A DNA stretch of 47,734 bases from JAPLDA01 sp043787975 (lineage in GTDB: Bacteria; Bacteroidota; Bacteroidia; AKYH767-A; 2013-40CM-41-45). The stretch is taken from positions 1-47,734 of the forward strand of contig JAYVUK010000060.1 in the NCBI GenBank assembly GCA_043787975.1, given 5' to 3'. Below are positions 32,567 to 41,089 of the stretch, in pieces. How positions within the stretch are numbered: position 1 is the first letter of the stretch; every line of letters starts with the position of its first letter. Under the pieces are notes generated by a model. It saw only the letters and a list, made by a program, of their open reading frames with translations, was not told the DNA's origin and made no database searches. The translations under genes were made by a program, and so were the position numbers.

Positions 32567-34198
32567 TCAGAAACTGCTTGTTATTGATAATGTGAATCCG
32601 TTTGACGCAGGAATGTTACGGCATACACCTCCTACGCAAAATATGCCTGCGCGCTGTCTTCCGTAACCTAACGAAACACGGTTGGCATTTCGTGTGTATC
32701 CGAAACTGGCATTGTTATAATGAAGACGATCCTCTTTAATGTTGTTACCGTAATTGTATTCATCAAAGGCAGCAATAAACCAGTGAGGTGAAACCGTATA
32801 CTCTACTAACCACAATGCCCAGTTTTGCTGATCTTCTTTTGTGTACAGGTGCTGAAGTTCCGTTCGTATCGCTTTCTTGGCAGAAATCTTCCAGTTGAAT
32901 TCAGCCATTCCGATGTGACTGTAAACATGTCCGAAACCTTCGCGACCTTCTATGACATCTTTGTTGTAATCGATATACACATACGATAGTATCATTCGAA
33001 CTTGTTTACTTAGCTTCCTGTTGATCTCAAAATTAAAATCCTGAAAAAAAATTTCCTTTCCGAATTTGAAATAGTTGGAGGTGTAACCGATATCATCTCC
33101 TGTTGGTTTACGATCAATATCAGATGCTCTTGAATAATTGACGGATAGATCTGTACCATAAGGTCCTCCCAACGGTGATCCTTGTTTAAGATTAAAGAAG
33201 ATCTCTCCCTGGAAACCAAACTCTCCGTTCGGCTGTGTTGCATAGGGGTAAAGTGCTGCAAGAATATTGGTGTGTTGCTTCGTCATCGCAGGAAGATAGT
33301 TGATGATTAAACTATTTAACGTCGCATTCCTGTCTGAACGGAAACTCATGTTATCAATTCGTTTGGCACCGACTGAAGCACCGAACCCTTTTTTGGAATA
33401 GGTGATATTCAACAATGTTCCGCTTCCTGTTTTGTAAATAAATTCATTACTTGCAGAAGGATCATTTGCTTTGAATGCCAGTTCAACACCAACATTCAGG
33501 TTGCCGTGAATCATGTTTATTCTTCCTGATCCTGCTCCTACATTTTGCGGAAGAATATAAATTGGATCCTGGTCATCCTGGAATTTGCCGATAAAACTTC
33601 CTCCTAAAATCCATTTTGTTTTTTTCTCAGCAAGGGAAGTAAAAGTTTCATTCAGGTTGATCTCAGCATCGGCCCCGCGTACGATTCCTTCACCCTTCGT
33701 AAAAAAGTCACGCTGGTTACCAATCACACCTTTGAAATAAATTCCCTTGTAAGGATTATACTTGACACGAACACCGTCCATTGCATTGTCAAGACCAAGG
33801 CCACGCTCTTCGTAACACCTGAAAATCATTCCGCTGCCAAACTGCTCATAATAGTTCCCGACCGTAATTTCCAATTCCTGGTTTTTATAGGTGAGATAAC
33901 GAAATGGAATTCCCGAACCTTTGTAGCGAGGATCAAAACCAAGCATGGGATTGAGGTAACTTTCATAACGGACTCCAGCCGAGAAATTATCTTTCTCATA
34001 AATAAAATTCGCAAATCCGTTTGAAAGTAATTTCTCAGGGACTACAGGTGCTCCAATGATTGAATCAGTCCTGTAGTACTGTGCATCAAATTGAAAGTTG
34101 CCGTGAATTCCACCCGGCGCCTGCGCAAAAAGGTCAGCGCAATAAACAATAATAAAAAAGAAAAATACCTGTAAGAATAATTTATTTTGTCTGGTCAC
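32567..34198 (-). CDS. DUF6029-like outer membrane protein
   Basis: A 543-residue protein with a signal peptide (about residues 1-25, cleaved near DLFAQ) and then many amphipathic beta-strands, ending FTLSITSSF, an aromatic C-terminus fit for an outer membrane barrel. Segments such as GNYYEQFGSGMIFRCYEERGLGLDNA and GVRVKYNP recall the DUF6029 family of Bacteroidota; the name is from memory and tentative. It lies 13 bases upstream of the Omp28-like gene and 21 bases downstream of the TlpA-like gene, so the three are one operon and likely one functional unit. Confidence 0.75.
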   Translation of the reverse strand: MTRQNKLFLQVFFFFIIVYCADLFAQAPGGIHGNFQFDAQYYRTDSIIGAPVVPEKLLSNGFANFIYEKDNFSAGVRYESYLNPMLGFDPRYKGSGIPFRYLTYKNQELEITVGNYYEQFGSGMIFRCYEERGLGLDNAMDGVRVKYNPYKGIYFKGVIGNQRDFFTKGEGIVRGADAEINLNETFTSLAEKKTKWILGGSFIGKFQDDQDPIYILPQNVGAGSGRINMIHGNLNVGVELAFKANDPSASNEFIYKTGSGTLLNITYSKKGFGASVGAKRIDNMSFRSDRNATLNSLIINYLPAMTKQHTNILAALYPYATQPNGEFGFQGEIFFNLKQGSPLGGPYGTDLSVNYSRASDIDRKPTGDDIGYTSNYFKFGKEIFFQDFNFEINRKLSKQVRMILSYVYIDYNKDVIEGREGFGHVYSHIGMAEFNWKISAKKAIRTELQHLYTKEDQQNWALWLVEYTVSPHWFIAAFDEYNYGNNIKEDRLHYNNASFGYTRNANRVSLGYGRQRAGIFCVGGVCRNIPASNGFTLSITSSF

Positions 34199-34219
34199 GT
34201 TGAACGGTTTTTGGAACGT

Positions 34220-34735
34220 TTATTTATTTGCAGCAACTCGCTTAATTACTTCGTAAAGTTCCTCTTCATTGCCGGGCTCATAGCCAACGTGCTGCCAAAT
34301 AATTTCACCTTTTCCGTTCAACACAAAAGTTTGCGGAGGCATGTTTACATTCATGGCCCTTTTGAAATCGCCATTCGGATCAAGGTATGATTCATAATCC
34401 CATCCCTTCCCATTTACAAACGGAGCTACCCGTGACATTGTGCGGGCATCATCCACCGAGATGGCAATGAACTTTACTCCCGTTTCTTTTTTCCAATCAG
34501 CATAGGATTCATGAATGGTATTTAATTCTTCCACACATGGCTTACACCAGGTTGCCCAAAAGTCAATCACCATTACTTTTCCATCGTTGTTAAATTTTGA
34601 TGTATTAAAGCTTTCGCCTGTCATTGTTTTGATATCCACAGCAGGCAGGGAACGAATTTTCGAGTCCTTGTCCTGGGTAAATGCAATGAAAGGAATCGTG
34701 ATAAGAAATGCAATTGCAACGAGTTGTTTTTTCAT
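34220..34735 (-). CDS. TlpA-like periplasmic thioredoxin
   Basis: A 171-residue protein with a signal peptide (MKKQLVAIAFLITIPFIAFT) and a thioredoxin fold. The active site WATWCKPCVEE has Cys64 and Cys67, and the cis-Pro lies in NVNMPPQTFVLNGKGEI. TlpA/ResA-type proteins reduce disulfides in the periplasm, often for cytochrome maturation. This is the first gene of an operon with DUF6029-like and Omp28-like genes, so its substrates may be the CXXC of the Omp28-like protein (inference). Length is typical. Confidence 0.92.
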   Translation of the reverse strand: MKKQLVAIAFLITIPFIAFTQDKDSKIRSLPAVDIKTMTGESFNTSKFNNDGKVMVIDFWATWCKPCVEELNTIHESYADWKKETGVKFIAISVDDARTMSRVAPFVNGKGWDYESYLDPNGDFKRAMNVNMPPQTFVLNGKGEIIWQHVGYEPGNEEELYEVIKRVAANK

Positions 34736-34780
34736 GAATCCTGTATTGATTTTTTATGATTGCTAGGAAAATAAATGTTG

Positions 34781-34814
34781 AAAAAAGGGGCTTAGTTTAG
34801 TAAGCCCCTTTTTT
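34781..34814 (-). terminator. Terminator of the T9SS Omp28-like gene
   Basis: AAAAAAGGGGCTTA and TAAGCCCCTTTTTT are perfect 14-base arms with a GTTTAG loop. It follows the stop of the gene at 34835 on the minus strand. Confidence 0.9.
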
Positions 34815-34834
34815 GAATGAATGAATAAATGAAT

Positions 34835-36727
34835 TTATTGAGTAACAGAAACTCTTTTTGTAATGCTGCCTTCTTCATTCGCAATTTTTACAAAATAATT
34901 TCCTGCAGGCTGATTTGTTATATCAACCTGGTAAATACCGGATGAAGTATTTTTAATATCAACAGGCTTTACAACTTCTCCTAAAATATTAGTGATGCTG
35001 ATTGTAACATTTTGCATTTTTTGTGCAGTTGTATTCACCATAAAAGTACCCTTGTTAGGATTTGGATAAACAGCAATACTTCCAAAACTCAACGGTATTT
35101 TAATTCCGGTTGTTCCATCCACAATATTAATATTATCAACATAACAATTGTTACCGTAGTTACTGATGCCGTTGAATTGAAATGCCACGCTTGACGAACC
35201 TACATAGCTTTCTAAAGAAACAGTTTCATGTCTCCACTGAGATGCACTTGATGGTGTAAAGGCAGTAGTTTGAGCCGCGGAAGTCATTAAGGTAGTTCCC
35301 ATTTTATCATACACATTGATCCATGTTGAACCACAATTCATAGAAACGTTTACTTTGAGACGATCATTTTCTGTTGTGTATTGTGCGTAAGCAACATCAA
35401 ATTCAAGAGTAGTCGACCCGGATACGGCCCATGTTAAATTTACAACTGGCAAGTATAAATTATCCTGTCTCGCGTTTGGTGAATTGAAAAAATCAATTTT
35501 AGAACTTCCGGCTCCGCTAAAGCCGGCAGAACTTCTTGTCCAGGTGTATCCATCTACATTCACGTCTTCCACCCCCCATCCAGTTGGTGGATAAGAAACG
35601 GGAGCAAAAGCTTCTGTGACAGGAGCTAAAACAGACGTAGGATAATCCACATTTCTGGACACGGTATTGTTTACCGGTGCAAAATCTACACTTCCGTTAG
35701 GGTTGACAACTGTAAATGTAAAAGTATGAGCTCCACCTCCGACATTCATTTGAGGGAGTGCAACGGTTGCAGTTGCATTTAGAGCCAATGAACCTGTCCA
35801 TGGCTGGGAGCCTAATAAAACGCCATCCAAAGAATAATTAATTGTAGCACTTGTCAGAGCTGTAGAAGCAAGGTTCTTAATCACGATACTTGGAGTGTAA
35901 GATCCTGTGCAGGTTAAAAATGGAAGGTTCGTTACAGAACTAACAGATGCATTGTTAGCGGTTGAAATTCCGCCGATCGGCGTACTGTATGCAGCCTGAA
36001 GAACTGCTTTGCCTGTATTGTTCTGGATAAATGCAACGGCTCCTACCTTGTTAAGATCATAAATATACCAAGGTACAGCAACAGCAAAATCAAGGTGTTG
36101 CATTTGTCCGATAGACCATGAACCCGCCAATGCAGTTCCACTAGCATTCGGAATCATATTTCTCATAACGCCTTCAAAATGAGTTTCACCGTTGGTTCCC
36201 GGAGCAGTAGTAAAGTAAATGTCACGCTCCATGATCGCCAATTGAAGAACTAAATTTCCGCTGGTTGCAGCCGTGCATGTGATGTCACAACTGATGAACA
36301 TAGAATCATAAGCCGCATTAAAAGAATGCGAAAGAGCCAGGTCAAAATTTGAAGCCACCGCATATTCATTATCGATGGTTGTCTGGGTTGCATTGGCAGG
36401 AGCGCCTACATAACTGGCACCTGTGAAAGCAACACCGTCATAGAAACCATTTGGAACACCGGTAACACCATAGTACGTAACACGGGTTCCAACTCCGAGA
36501 TTCTGAGTTTGGGCATTCATCGGGTCAACACCGGGCCAATTCGTCTGGTATTTTAATTCAACAATCTTTGTTTGGTTTGCATTCAAGAGTGTATTAAATG
36601 CAGGATTCTGTGCCGCACAAGGAGGACATGATGCGTTCGTAAATTCTTCAACCAATACAATCCGTTGCGATGCAAACAACGTAACGTTTAATACTAATAA
36701 GCTAATTAGTAAAGATACTTTTTTCAT
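34835..36727 (-). CDS. T9SS-secreted protein with Omp28-like thioredoxin domain
   Basis: The ATG at 36727 gives 630 residues with a signal peptide (MKKVSLLISLLVLNVTLFAS). The mature start holds a thioredoxin-like site, EEFTNASCPPCAAQNP (Cys34, Cys37), and YGVTGVPNGFYDG as the cis-Pro loop, as in Omp28 proteins. A middle Ig-like region and a jelly-roll (MAM/choice-of-anchor type) domain at about 370-540 follow. The last 80 residues form a T9SS type A sorting domain (VYPNPNKGTF ... ITNILGEVV ... PAGNYFVKI). It should be exposed on the surface. It stands alone with its own terminator, and is divergent from another T9SS cargo gene. Confidence 0.92.
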   Translation of the reverse strand: MKKVSLLISLLVLNVTLFASQRIVLVEEFTNASCPPCAAQNPAFNTLLNANQTKIVELKYQTNWPGVDPMNAQTQNLGVGTRVTYYGVTGVPNGFYDGVAFTGASYVGAPANATQTTIDNEYAVASNFDLALSHSFNAAYDSMFISCDITCTAATSGNLVLQLAIMERDIYFTTAPGTNGETHFEGVMRNMIPNASGTALAGSWSIGQMQHLDFAVAVPWYIYDLNKVGAVAFIQNNTGKAVLQAAYSTPIGGISTANNASVSSVTNLPFLTCTGSYTPSIVIKNLASTALTSATINYSLDGVLLGSQPWTGSLALNATATVALPQMNVGGGAHTFTFTVVNPNGSVDFAPVNNTVSRNVDYPTSVLAPVTEAFAPVSYPPTGWGVEDVNVDGYTWTRSSAGFSGAGSSKIDFFNSPNARQDNLYLPVVNLTWAVSGSTTLEFDVAYAQYTTENDRLKVNVSMNCGSTWINVYDKMGTTLMTSAAQTTAFTPSSASQWRHETVSLESYVGSSSVAFQFNGISNYGNNCYVDNINIVDGTTGIKIPLSFGSIAVYPNPNKGTFMVNTTAQKMQNVTISITNILGEVVKPVDIKNTSSGIYQVDITNQPAGNYFVKIANEEGSITKRVSVTQ

Positions 36728-36819
36728 GGGATTTTTGTTTTGTGAGTGAGAGATACTTTTATTGAACTGCAAGTATAGCAATTATATCAATTCGCTCAAA
36801 TAGTAAAGAAAATAAGTAA

Positions 36820-36852
36820 AAAAAATATTCAAAAAATATTCAAAAAATATTA
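36820..36852. repeat. Three tandem 11-base units (AAAAAATATTC)
   Basis: Units at 36820-36830, 36831-36841 and 36842-36852 (last base differs) lie just upstream of the -7 element at 36863. The 11-base period is close to one helical turn, so this looks like a phased A-tract upstream element. Confidence 0.8.
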
Positions 36853-36862
36853 AAAATTAGTT

Positions 36863-36870
36863 TATATTTG
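36863..36870 (+). promoter_or_regulatory. Candidate -7 element of the T9SS protein gene at 36889
   Basis: TATATTTG matches TAnnTTTG, 18 bases before the ATG. Phased A-tracts lie directly upstream where a -33 element would be, and no TTG is seen there. Confidence 0.55.
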
Positions 36871-36888
36871 TACGTTAAAATTAAGAAA

Positions 36889-37590
36889 ATGATGAAAAAA
36901 ACATTTACTCTCCTAAGTCTTTTTGCTTTACTGGTCGGCATGAATCAGGTGAATGCGGAACTGATCGCTCAAAATGTAACCACTTATATAACGGGGCCTA
37001 ATGACCAGTTGATGACTGCTCATGTTACGATTGTGAATAATGGAGCAAACGCAGCCTATGTGAAGGTTGTTCGCTTAAGCGAAGTGCTTGCACCACATCA
37101 CGTAAGTTATTTTTGTTGGACTGAGTGTTATGATCCGACCGTGTCTTTATCACCGGATTCCATCCTTCTCGCATCGGGAGAATCAACTTCCATTTTTAAT
37201 GGTGATTTAAGTCCTCAGTTAACCGATGGTATCAGCATTGTTTCGTATGCTTTTTTTACTTCGAATGGCGATTCGGTTTTTGCAACATTTACGTATGAAG
37301 CACTCACAACAGGCATCAATGAATTTTCTTCTCAACCGGTTCTTCATGCAGCTTCTCCAAATCCGGCAGATGGCTTTACGAAAATTTCTTACAATTTGAA
37401 TTCTTCAAGAGATGCAAAAATTGTTATTTACAATGTGCTTGGGTCTGCTGTGAAGGAAATAAAGCTGAACGATGTTCAAAATACATTGACAATATCTACT
37501 GCTGATTTTAAACAGGGAGTTTATTTTTACTCATTGGTAGTTGATGGTAAAGCAATCTCTTCAAAAAGATTAATGATTTCTCATCGTTAA
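36889..37590 (+). CDS. Small T9SS-sorted secreted protein
   Basis: A 233-residue protein from the ATG at 36889 (the next codon is also ATG). Upstream in-frame codons include only TTG and overlap the promoter. Signal peptide MMKKTFTLLSLFALLVGMNQ, cleaved near VNA. The mature part is one beta-domain with two close Cys (SYFCWTECYDPT), then a T9SS type A sorting domain (HAASPNPADGFTKISYNL ... YNVLGSAVKEI ... KQGVYFYSLVVDG). The N-terminal domain is of unknown function. A terminator hairpin follows. Confidence 0.87.
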   Translation: MMKKTFTLLSLFALLVGMNQVNAELIAQNVTTYITGPNDQLMTAHVTIVNNGANAAYVKVVRLSEVLAPHHVSYFCWTECYDPTVSLSPDSILLASGESTSIFNGDLSPQLTDGISIVSYAFFTSNGDSVFATFTYEALTTGINEFSSQPVLHAASPNPADGFTKISYNLNSSRDAKIVIYNVLGSAVKEIKLNDVQNTLTISTADFKQGVYFYSLVVDGKAISSKRLMISHR

Positions 37591-37613
37591 TTTTATTTAA
37601 AATAAAATCTGAA

Positions 37614-37643
37614 AGCACCGGATTAATTTCCGGTGTTTTTTTT
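37614..37643 (+). terminator. Rho-independent terminator
   Basis: CACCGGA (37616-37622) pairs with TCCGGTG (37629-37635), followed by eight T residues. It ends the T9SS protein gene. Confidence 0.88.
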
Positions 37644-37706
37644 GTGAATTATCCTCGATGTGTATGGAGTAATTCCTGTTGTTGTAACCATTCGATTTCT
37701 TTTTCT

Positions 37707-37741
37707 TTTGTGCAGGTGATTCATTGAATCGTGTATATTTG
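37707..37741 (+). promoter_or_regulatory. Candidate promoter of the malic enzyme gene
   Basis: TTTG at 37707-37710 and TATATTTG at 37734-37741 are 23 bases apart, fitting the Bacteroidota -33/-7 pattern. The ATG follows 20 bases after the -7 element. Confidence 0.6.
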
Positions 37742-37761
37742 TTCCCCGTTAAAAATTTAGA

Positions 37762-40035
37762 ATGGCGAAAAATAAAATCAACCAGGAAGCTTTGGATTAT
37801 CATTCCCAGGGAAGACCGGGAAAAATAGAAGTAGTTCCAACAAAACCCTACAGTTCTCAACGCGATTTGTCGCTTGCCTATTCACCCGGAGTTGCCGAAC
37901 CATGTCTTCAGATTGCCGAGAACAAGGAAGATGTTTATAAATACACTGCGAAAGGAAATCTTGTTGCTGTCATCTCAAATGGCACAGCCGTGCTTGGTTT
38001 GGGAAACATTGGTCCGGAAGCAGCGAAGCCGGTGATGGAAGGAAAGGGATTACTCTTTAAAATATTTGCAGACATTGATGTGTTCGATATTGAAATTGAT
38101 CAGACCAATGTGGATGATTTTGTAAAAACAGTGAAAGCGATTTCTCCAACTTTCGGAGGAATTAATCTCGAAGACATAAAAGCCCCTGAGTGTTTTGAAA
38201 TTGAACGCAGGCTGAAGGAAGAGTTGAAAATTCCTGTGATGCATGACGATCAGCATGGCACCGCTATCATTTCTGCCGCAGCACTTTTGAATGCGTTGGA
38301 GGTAGCGGGGAAAAAAATTAACCAGGTAAAAATTGTTGTCAACGGTGCGGGAGCTTCAGCCATTTCATGTGCAAAGTTGTACCTGTCGTTGGGTGTCCTG
38401 AAAGAAAATATTGTGATGCTTGACAGTACAGGAGTCATTACAATTGATCGTGCAGACCTGGATGTAAATAAAAAACAATTTGCCATTGATTCAAAACTTC
38501 GCACGCTGGAAGATGCGATGAAAGGTGCCGATGTATTTCTTGGTTTGTCGAAGGGAAACATCGTGAACAAAAAGATGGTGCAGTCCATGGCGAAGAATGC
38601 CATTGTGTTTGCATTGGCCAATCCTGATCCTGAAATTTCGTACGAAGATGCAGCTGCCGCACGAACCGACATCATCATTGCAACCGGTCGTTCTGATTAT
38701 CCGAACCAGGTGAACAATGTACTTGGGTTTCCATTTATTTTCCGTGGAGCCCTGGATGTTCGCGCTACACAAATTAATGAGGCGATGAAGCTCGCTGCTG
38801 TAAGAGCTATCGCTGATCTGGCAAAGGAAGCTGTTCCCGAAATCGTGAACCTTGCTTACAATAAAAAGAACATCACGTTCGGAAAAGAATACATCATTCC
38901 GAAACCGCTGGATCCGCGTTTGATTACTACGGTAGCGCCTGCAGTTGCACGCGCAGCTAGCGAATCAGGTGTTGCACAGGCTCCCATCACCAACTGGAAT
39001 GGGTATGTGGAAGATCTTAGCAAACGTCTCGGGCTCGACAACAAACTCATTCGTATTGTTACGAGCAAAGCGAAACAAAATCCGCAGCGTATTGTTTTTG
39101 CGGAAGCCGACACCTATAAAATTCTGAAAGCAGCGCAGATCGTGCGCGATGAAGGAATTGCCATTCCTATTTTATTGGGTAACCTGCAGAAAATAAAACA
39201 ACTCATTAAAGAGAATAATCTCGACTTGGGTGATACACCAATCATTGATCCGCGCCTGGAAGAAGAGAAGCGTCATTCATTCGGTGAATTGTTTTTTCGT
39301 AAACGCAAACGCAGGGGATTCACTTTGCACGAAGCGCGTAAGATTATGAATGAGCGGAATTATTATGGTGCGATGATGGTTGAAAATGGTGAAGCGGATG
39401 CGATGATTTCCGGGCTTACAAGAAAGTACAGCGACACAATTCGTCCGGCTTTGCAAATCATTGGCACGCAGGATGATGTAAAAAAAGTGGCGGGCATGTA
39501 CATCATGGTGACCAAGAAAGGTCCGGTGTTTTTTGCAGACACCACCATCAACGTAGATCCTACTGCTGAAGATCTCGTTGAGATCACTGTGCTTACTGCG
39601 TGGGCTGTTCAGCAATTCAATGTAAAGCCGCGCATCGCCTTGCTTTCGTTTTCAAACTTCGGAGCATCCGATGAAACCAGTGCGAAAAAGGTTCGTGATG
39701 CCGTCGCCATTCTTCACCAGAAATTTCCGGGTATGATGGTGGACGGTGAGATGCAGGCAAACTTCGCTTTGAATCCGAATTTACTCAGTGATAATTTTCC
39801 GTTTTGTGAATTTGCATCTGAAGGTGCAAACACGCTCATCTTTCCAAATCTTGATTCAGGAAATATTGCGTACAAACTTTTGCAGGAAATGGGTGCGGCC
39901 GAAGCCATTGGTCCGGTTCTGTTGGGATTAAAAAAACCGGTACACATTGTACAACTTGGCAGTTCTGTTCGTGAAATTGTGAACATGGTGACGATTGCTG
40001 TCGTGGATGCGCAGAGCAGGAAAAATTCTAAGTGA
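37762..40035 (+). CDS. maeB: NADP-dependent malic enzyme with phosphotransacetylase-like domain
   Basis: A 757-residue enzyme that oxidises malate to pyruvate and CO2, making NADPH for biosynthesis. Residues about 1-160 form the malic domain (LAYSPGVAEPC and the KGNLVAVISNGTAVLG region), with the metal-binding DDQHGTAI. A Rossmann domain follows (VVNGAGASAISC). From about residue 430 to the end is a phosphate acetyltransferase-like domain (RIVFAEADTYKIL, ISGLTRKYSDTIRPALQIIG). In MaeB enzymes this domain is mainly regulatory, reported to sense acetyl-CoA. Length fits the fused form. Monocistronic, with its own promoter. Confidence 0.96.
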   Translation: MAKNKINQEALDYHSQGRPGKIEVVPTKPYSSQRDLSLAYSPGVAEPCLQIAENKEDVYKYTAKGNLVAVISNGTAVLGLGNIGPEAAKPVMEGKGLLFKIFADIDVFDIEIDQTNVDDFVKTVKAISPTFGGINLEDIKAPECFEIERRLKEELKIPVMHDDQHGTAIISAAALLNALEVAGKKINQVKIVVNGAGASAISCAKLYLSLGVLKENIVMLDSTGVITIDRADLDVNKKQFAIDSKLRTLEDAMKGADVFLGLSKGNIVNKKMVQSMAKNAIVFALANPDPEISYEDAAAARTDIIIATGRSDYPNQVNNVLGFPFIFRGALDVRATQINEAMKLAAVRAIADLAKEAVPEIVNLAYNKKNITFGKEYIIPKPLDPRLITTVAPAVARAASESGVAQAPITNWNGYVEDLSKRLGLDNKLIRIVTSKAKQNPQRIVFAEADTYKILKAAQIVRDEGIAIPILLGNLQKIKQLIKENNLDLGDTPIIDPRLEEEKRHSFGELFFRKRKRRGFTLHEARKIMNERNYYGAMMVENGEADAMISGLTRKYSDTIRPALQIIGTQDDVKKVAGMYIMVTKKGPVFFADTTINVDPTAEDLVEITVLTAWAVQQFNVKPRIALLSFSNFGASDETSAKKVRDAVAILHQKFPGMMVDGEMQANFALNPNLLSDNFPFCEFASEGANTLIFPNLDSGNIAYKLLQEMGAAEAIGPVLLGLKKPVHIVQLGSSVREIVNMVTIAVVDAQSRKNSK

Positions 40036-40150
40036 TTCTCATTTCTTAGTTCAACTCGGAAGTGTAATTTGTAACCTGCTGTAATATTTTGTTAAGATTC
40101 CCATCTCACCATAACGAAAACGATAAGGGTAATGAATTGAATAAGACAGG

Positions 40151-40519
40151 TTATAGATAAACGTATGATTGTGGTGGGATAACATTAAAGTCTTCTTTAA
40201 TGCAAAGTGCTTTCTTATATTTCTTTGTCTTTTTAATTTTTATGGCGTGTGCAATTTCTCGGTCGCCAAAATACTGATAGAAAAAGTCTTCTGTGATTCC
40301 AGAATATTTTTTTGTCAGTTTCCAAATAGCATCGGGATCGAAACTAAATATGGTCTCTATTTCGAATTCACCAATAACTTGCTGAACAGGAGAAGATGCA
40401 TATACAACTACCGTCTTAATATTCTTGTTTTTGAAAATGACTCTTCGAAATTCAAATTTTTTTGTGCCATCAAATATTTTGAAAGCATATTCTGGTTTTA
40501 TGGATAGTAGAACTCTCAT
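40151..40519 (-). CDS. ASCH/PUA-like domain protein
   Basis: A 122-residue protein. The opening MRVLLSIKPEYAFKIFDG with KKFEFRR is the signature of the ASCH domain, a PUA-like fold thought to bind RNA or other nucleic acid. The rest (VVYASSPVQQVIGEFEI ... IPPQSYVYL) fits the same fold. There is no catalytic motif I can name. Its start overlaps the stop of the upstream gene by four bases (ATGA), so the two are translationally coupled. The pair is flanked by unrelated housekeeping genes and looks AT-rich, which may mark transfer. The target is unknown. Confidence 0.78.
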   Translation of the reverse strand: MRVLLSIKPEYAFKIFDGTKKFEFRRVIFKNKNIKTVVVYASSPVQQVIGEFEIETIFSFDPDAIWKLTKKYSGITEDFFYQYFGDREIAHAIKIKKTKKYKKALCIKEDFNVIPPQSYVYL

Positions 40520-41034
40520 TTTTTGAAAGAATAATTTGCGATATTAATGAAATCTTCTTGAGTGATTTTACGAAATCCTCTTGGCATATCAAGAATGTTT
40601 GGAATTACCCCATTTTCATTTAGCCATTTTAAATTAGGTCTCTTAGGATAAGAAAAAACATACAAAAAGTTAACAATAAATGGTCTGTTGAGTTTCTTAT
40701 GGTTCCAATGTTTTTTGAGTTCTTCATCTGAAAAAACACTTCTTTTTCTGCATAAAGCTATGAATGTTGCTTCGTCTTGAATGTCGGTGATAACTGATTC
40801 CACGATTCCAACAGTTGTTACAACGCCTGTATGAATAGCATTTCCGAGATCGCCCGTCCTGTAAAAGATTATACGGTCTCCACTTTTTAAATTACGTTCG
40901 TAGGATCGCGAAATATAAACCTTACTTAAGGCATTTCTATAAGGTTCGTTTTCGACAAAGTCTTTTGGAGATTCAGTTCTTAAAAAGGAGTCGGGAAGCA
41001 ATTCAGTGTGATATTCTTGATAGATGGGGAACAT
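40516..41034 (-). CDS. EVE/PUA-like domain protein, partner of the ASCH gene
   Basis: A 172-residue soluble protein. The central KSGDRIIFYRTGDLGNAIHTGVVTTVGIVES is like the strand-turn-strand of EVE/PUA-like domains, which bind modified bases in DNA or RNA. Another notable stretch is SYPKRPNLKWLNENGVIP. I recall similar sequence as the C-terminal part of longer proteins with an acetyltransferase domain; that domain is absent here. There is no catalytic motif. Coupled to the ASCH gene through an ATGA overlap, so the two probably form one module. Function unknown; nucleic-acid sensing, regulation or defence are possible. Confidence 0.65.
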   Translation of the reverse strand: MFPIYQEYHTELLPDSFLRTESPKDFVENEPYRNALSKVYISRSYERNLKSGDRIIFYRTGDLGNAIHTGVVTTVGIVESVITDIQDEATFIALCRKRSVFSDEELKKHWNHKKLNRPFIVNFLYVFSYPKRPNLKWLNENGVIPNILDMPRGFRKITQEDFINIANYSFKK

Positions 41035-41089
41035 AAAATAATCCTTTGGTTTTTAAGGGCAGTATAAGTACTGTTTTTTGCTTTTAAAA

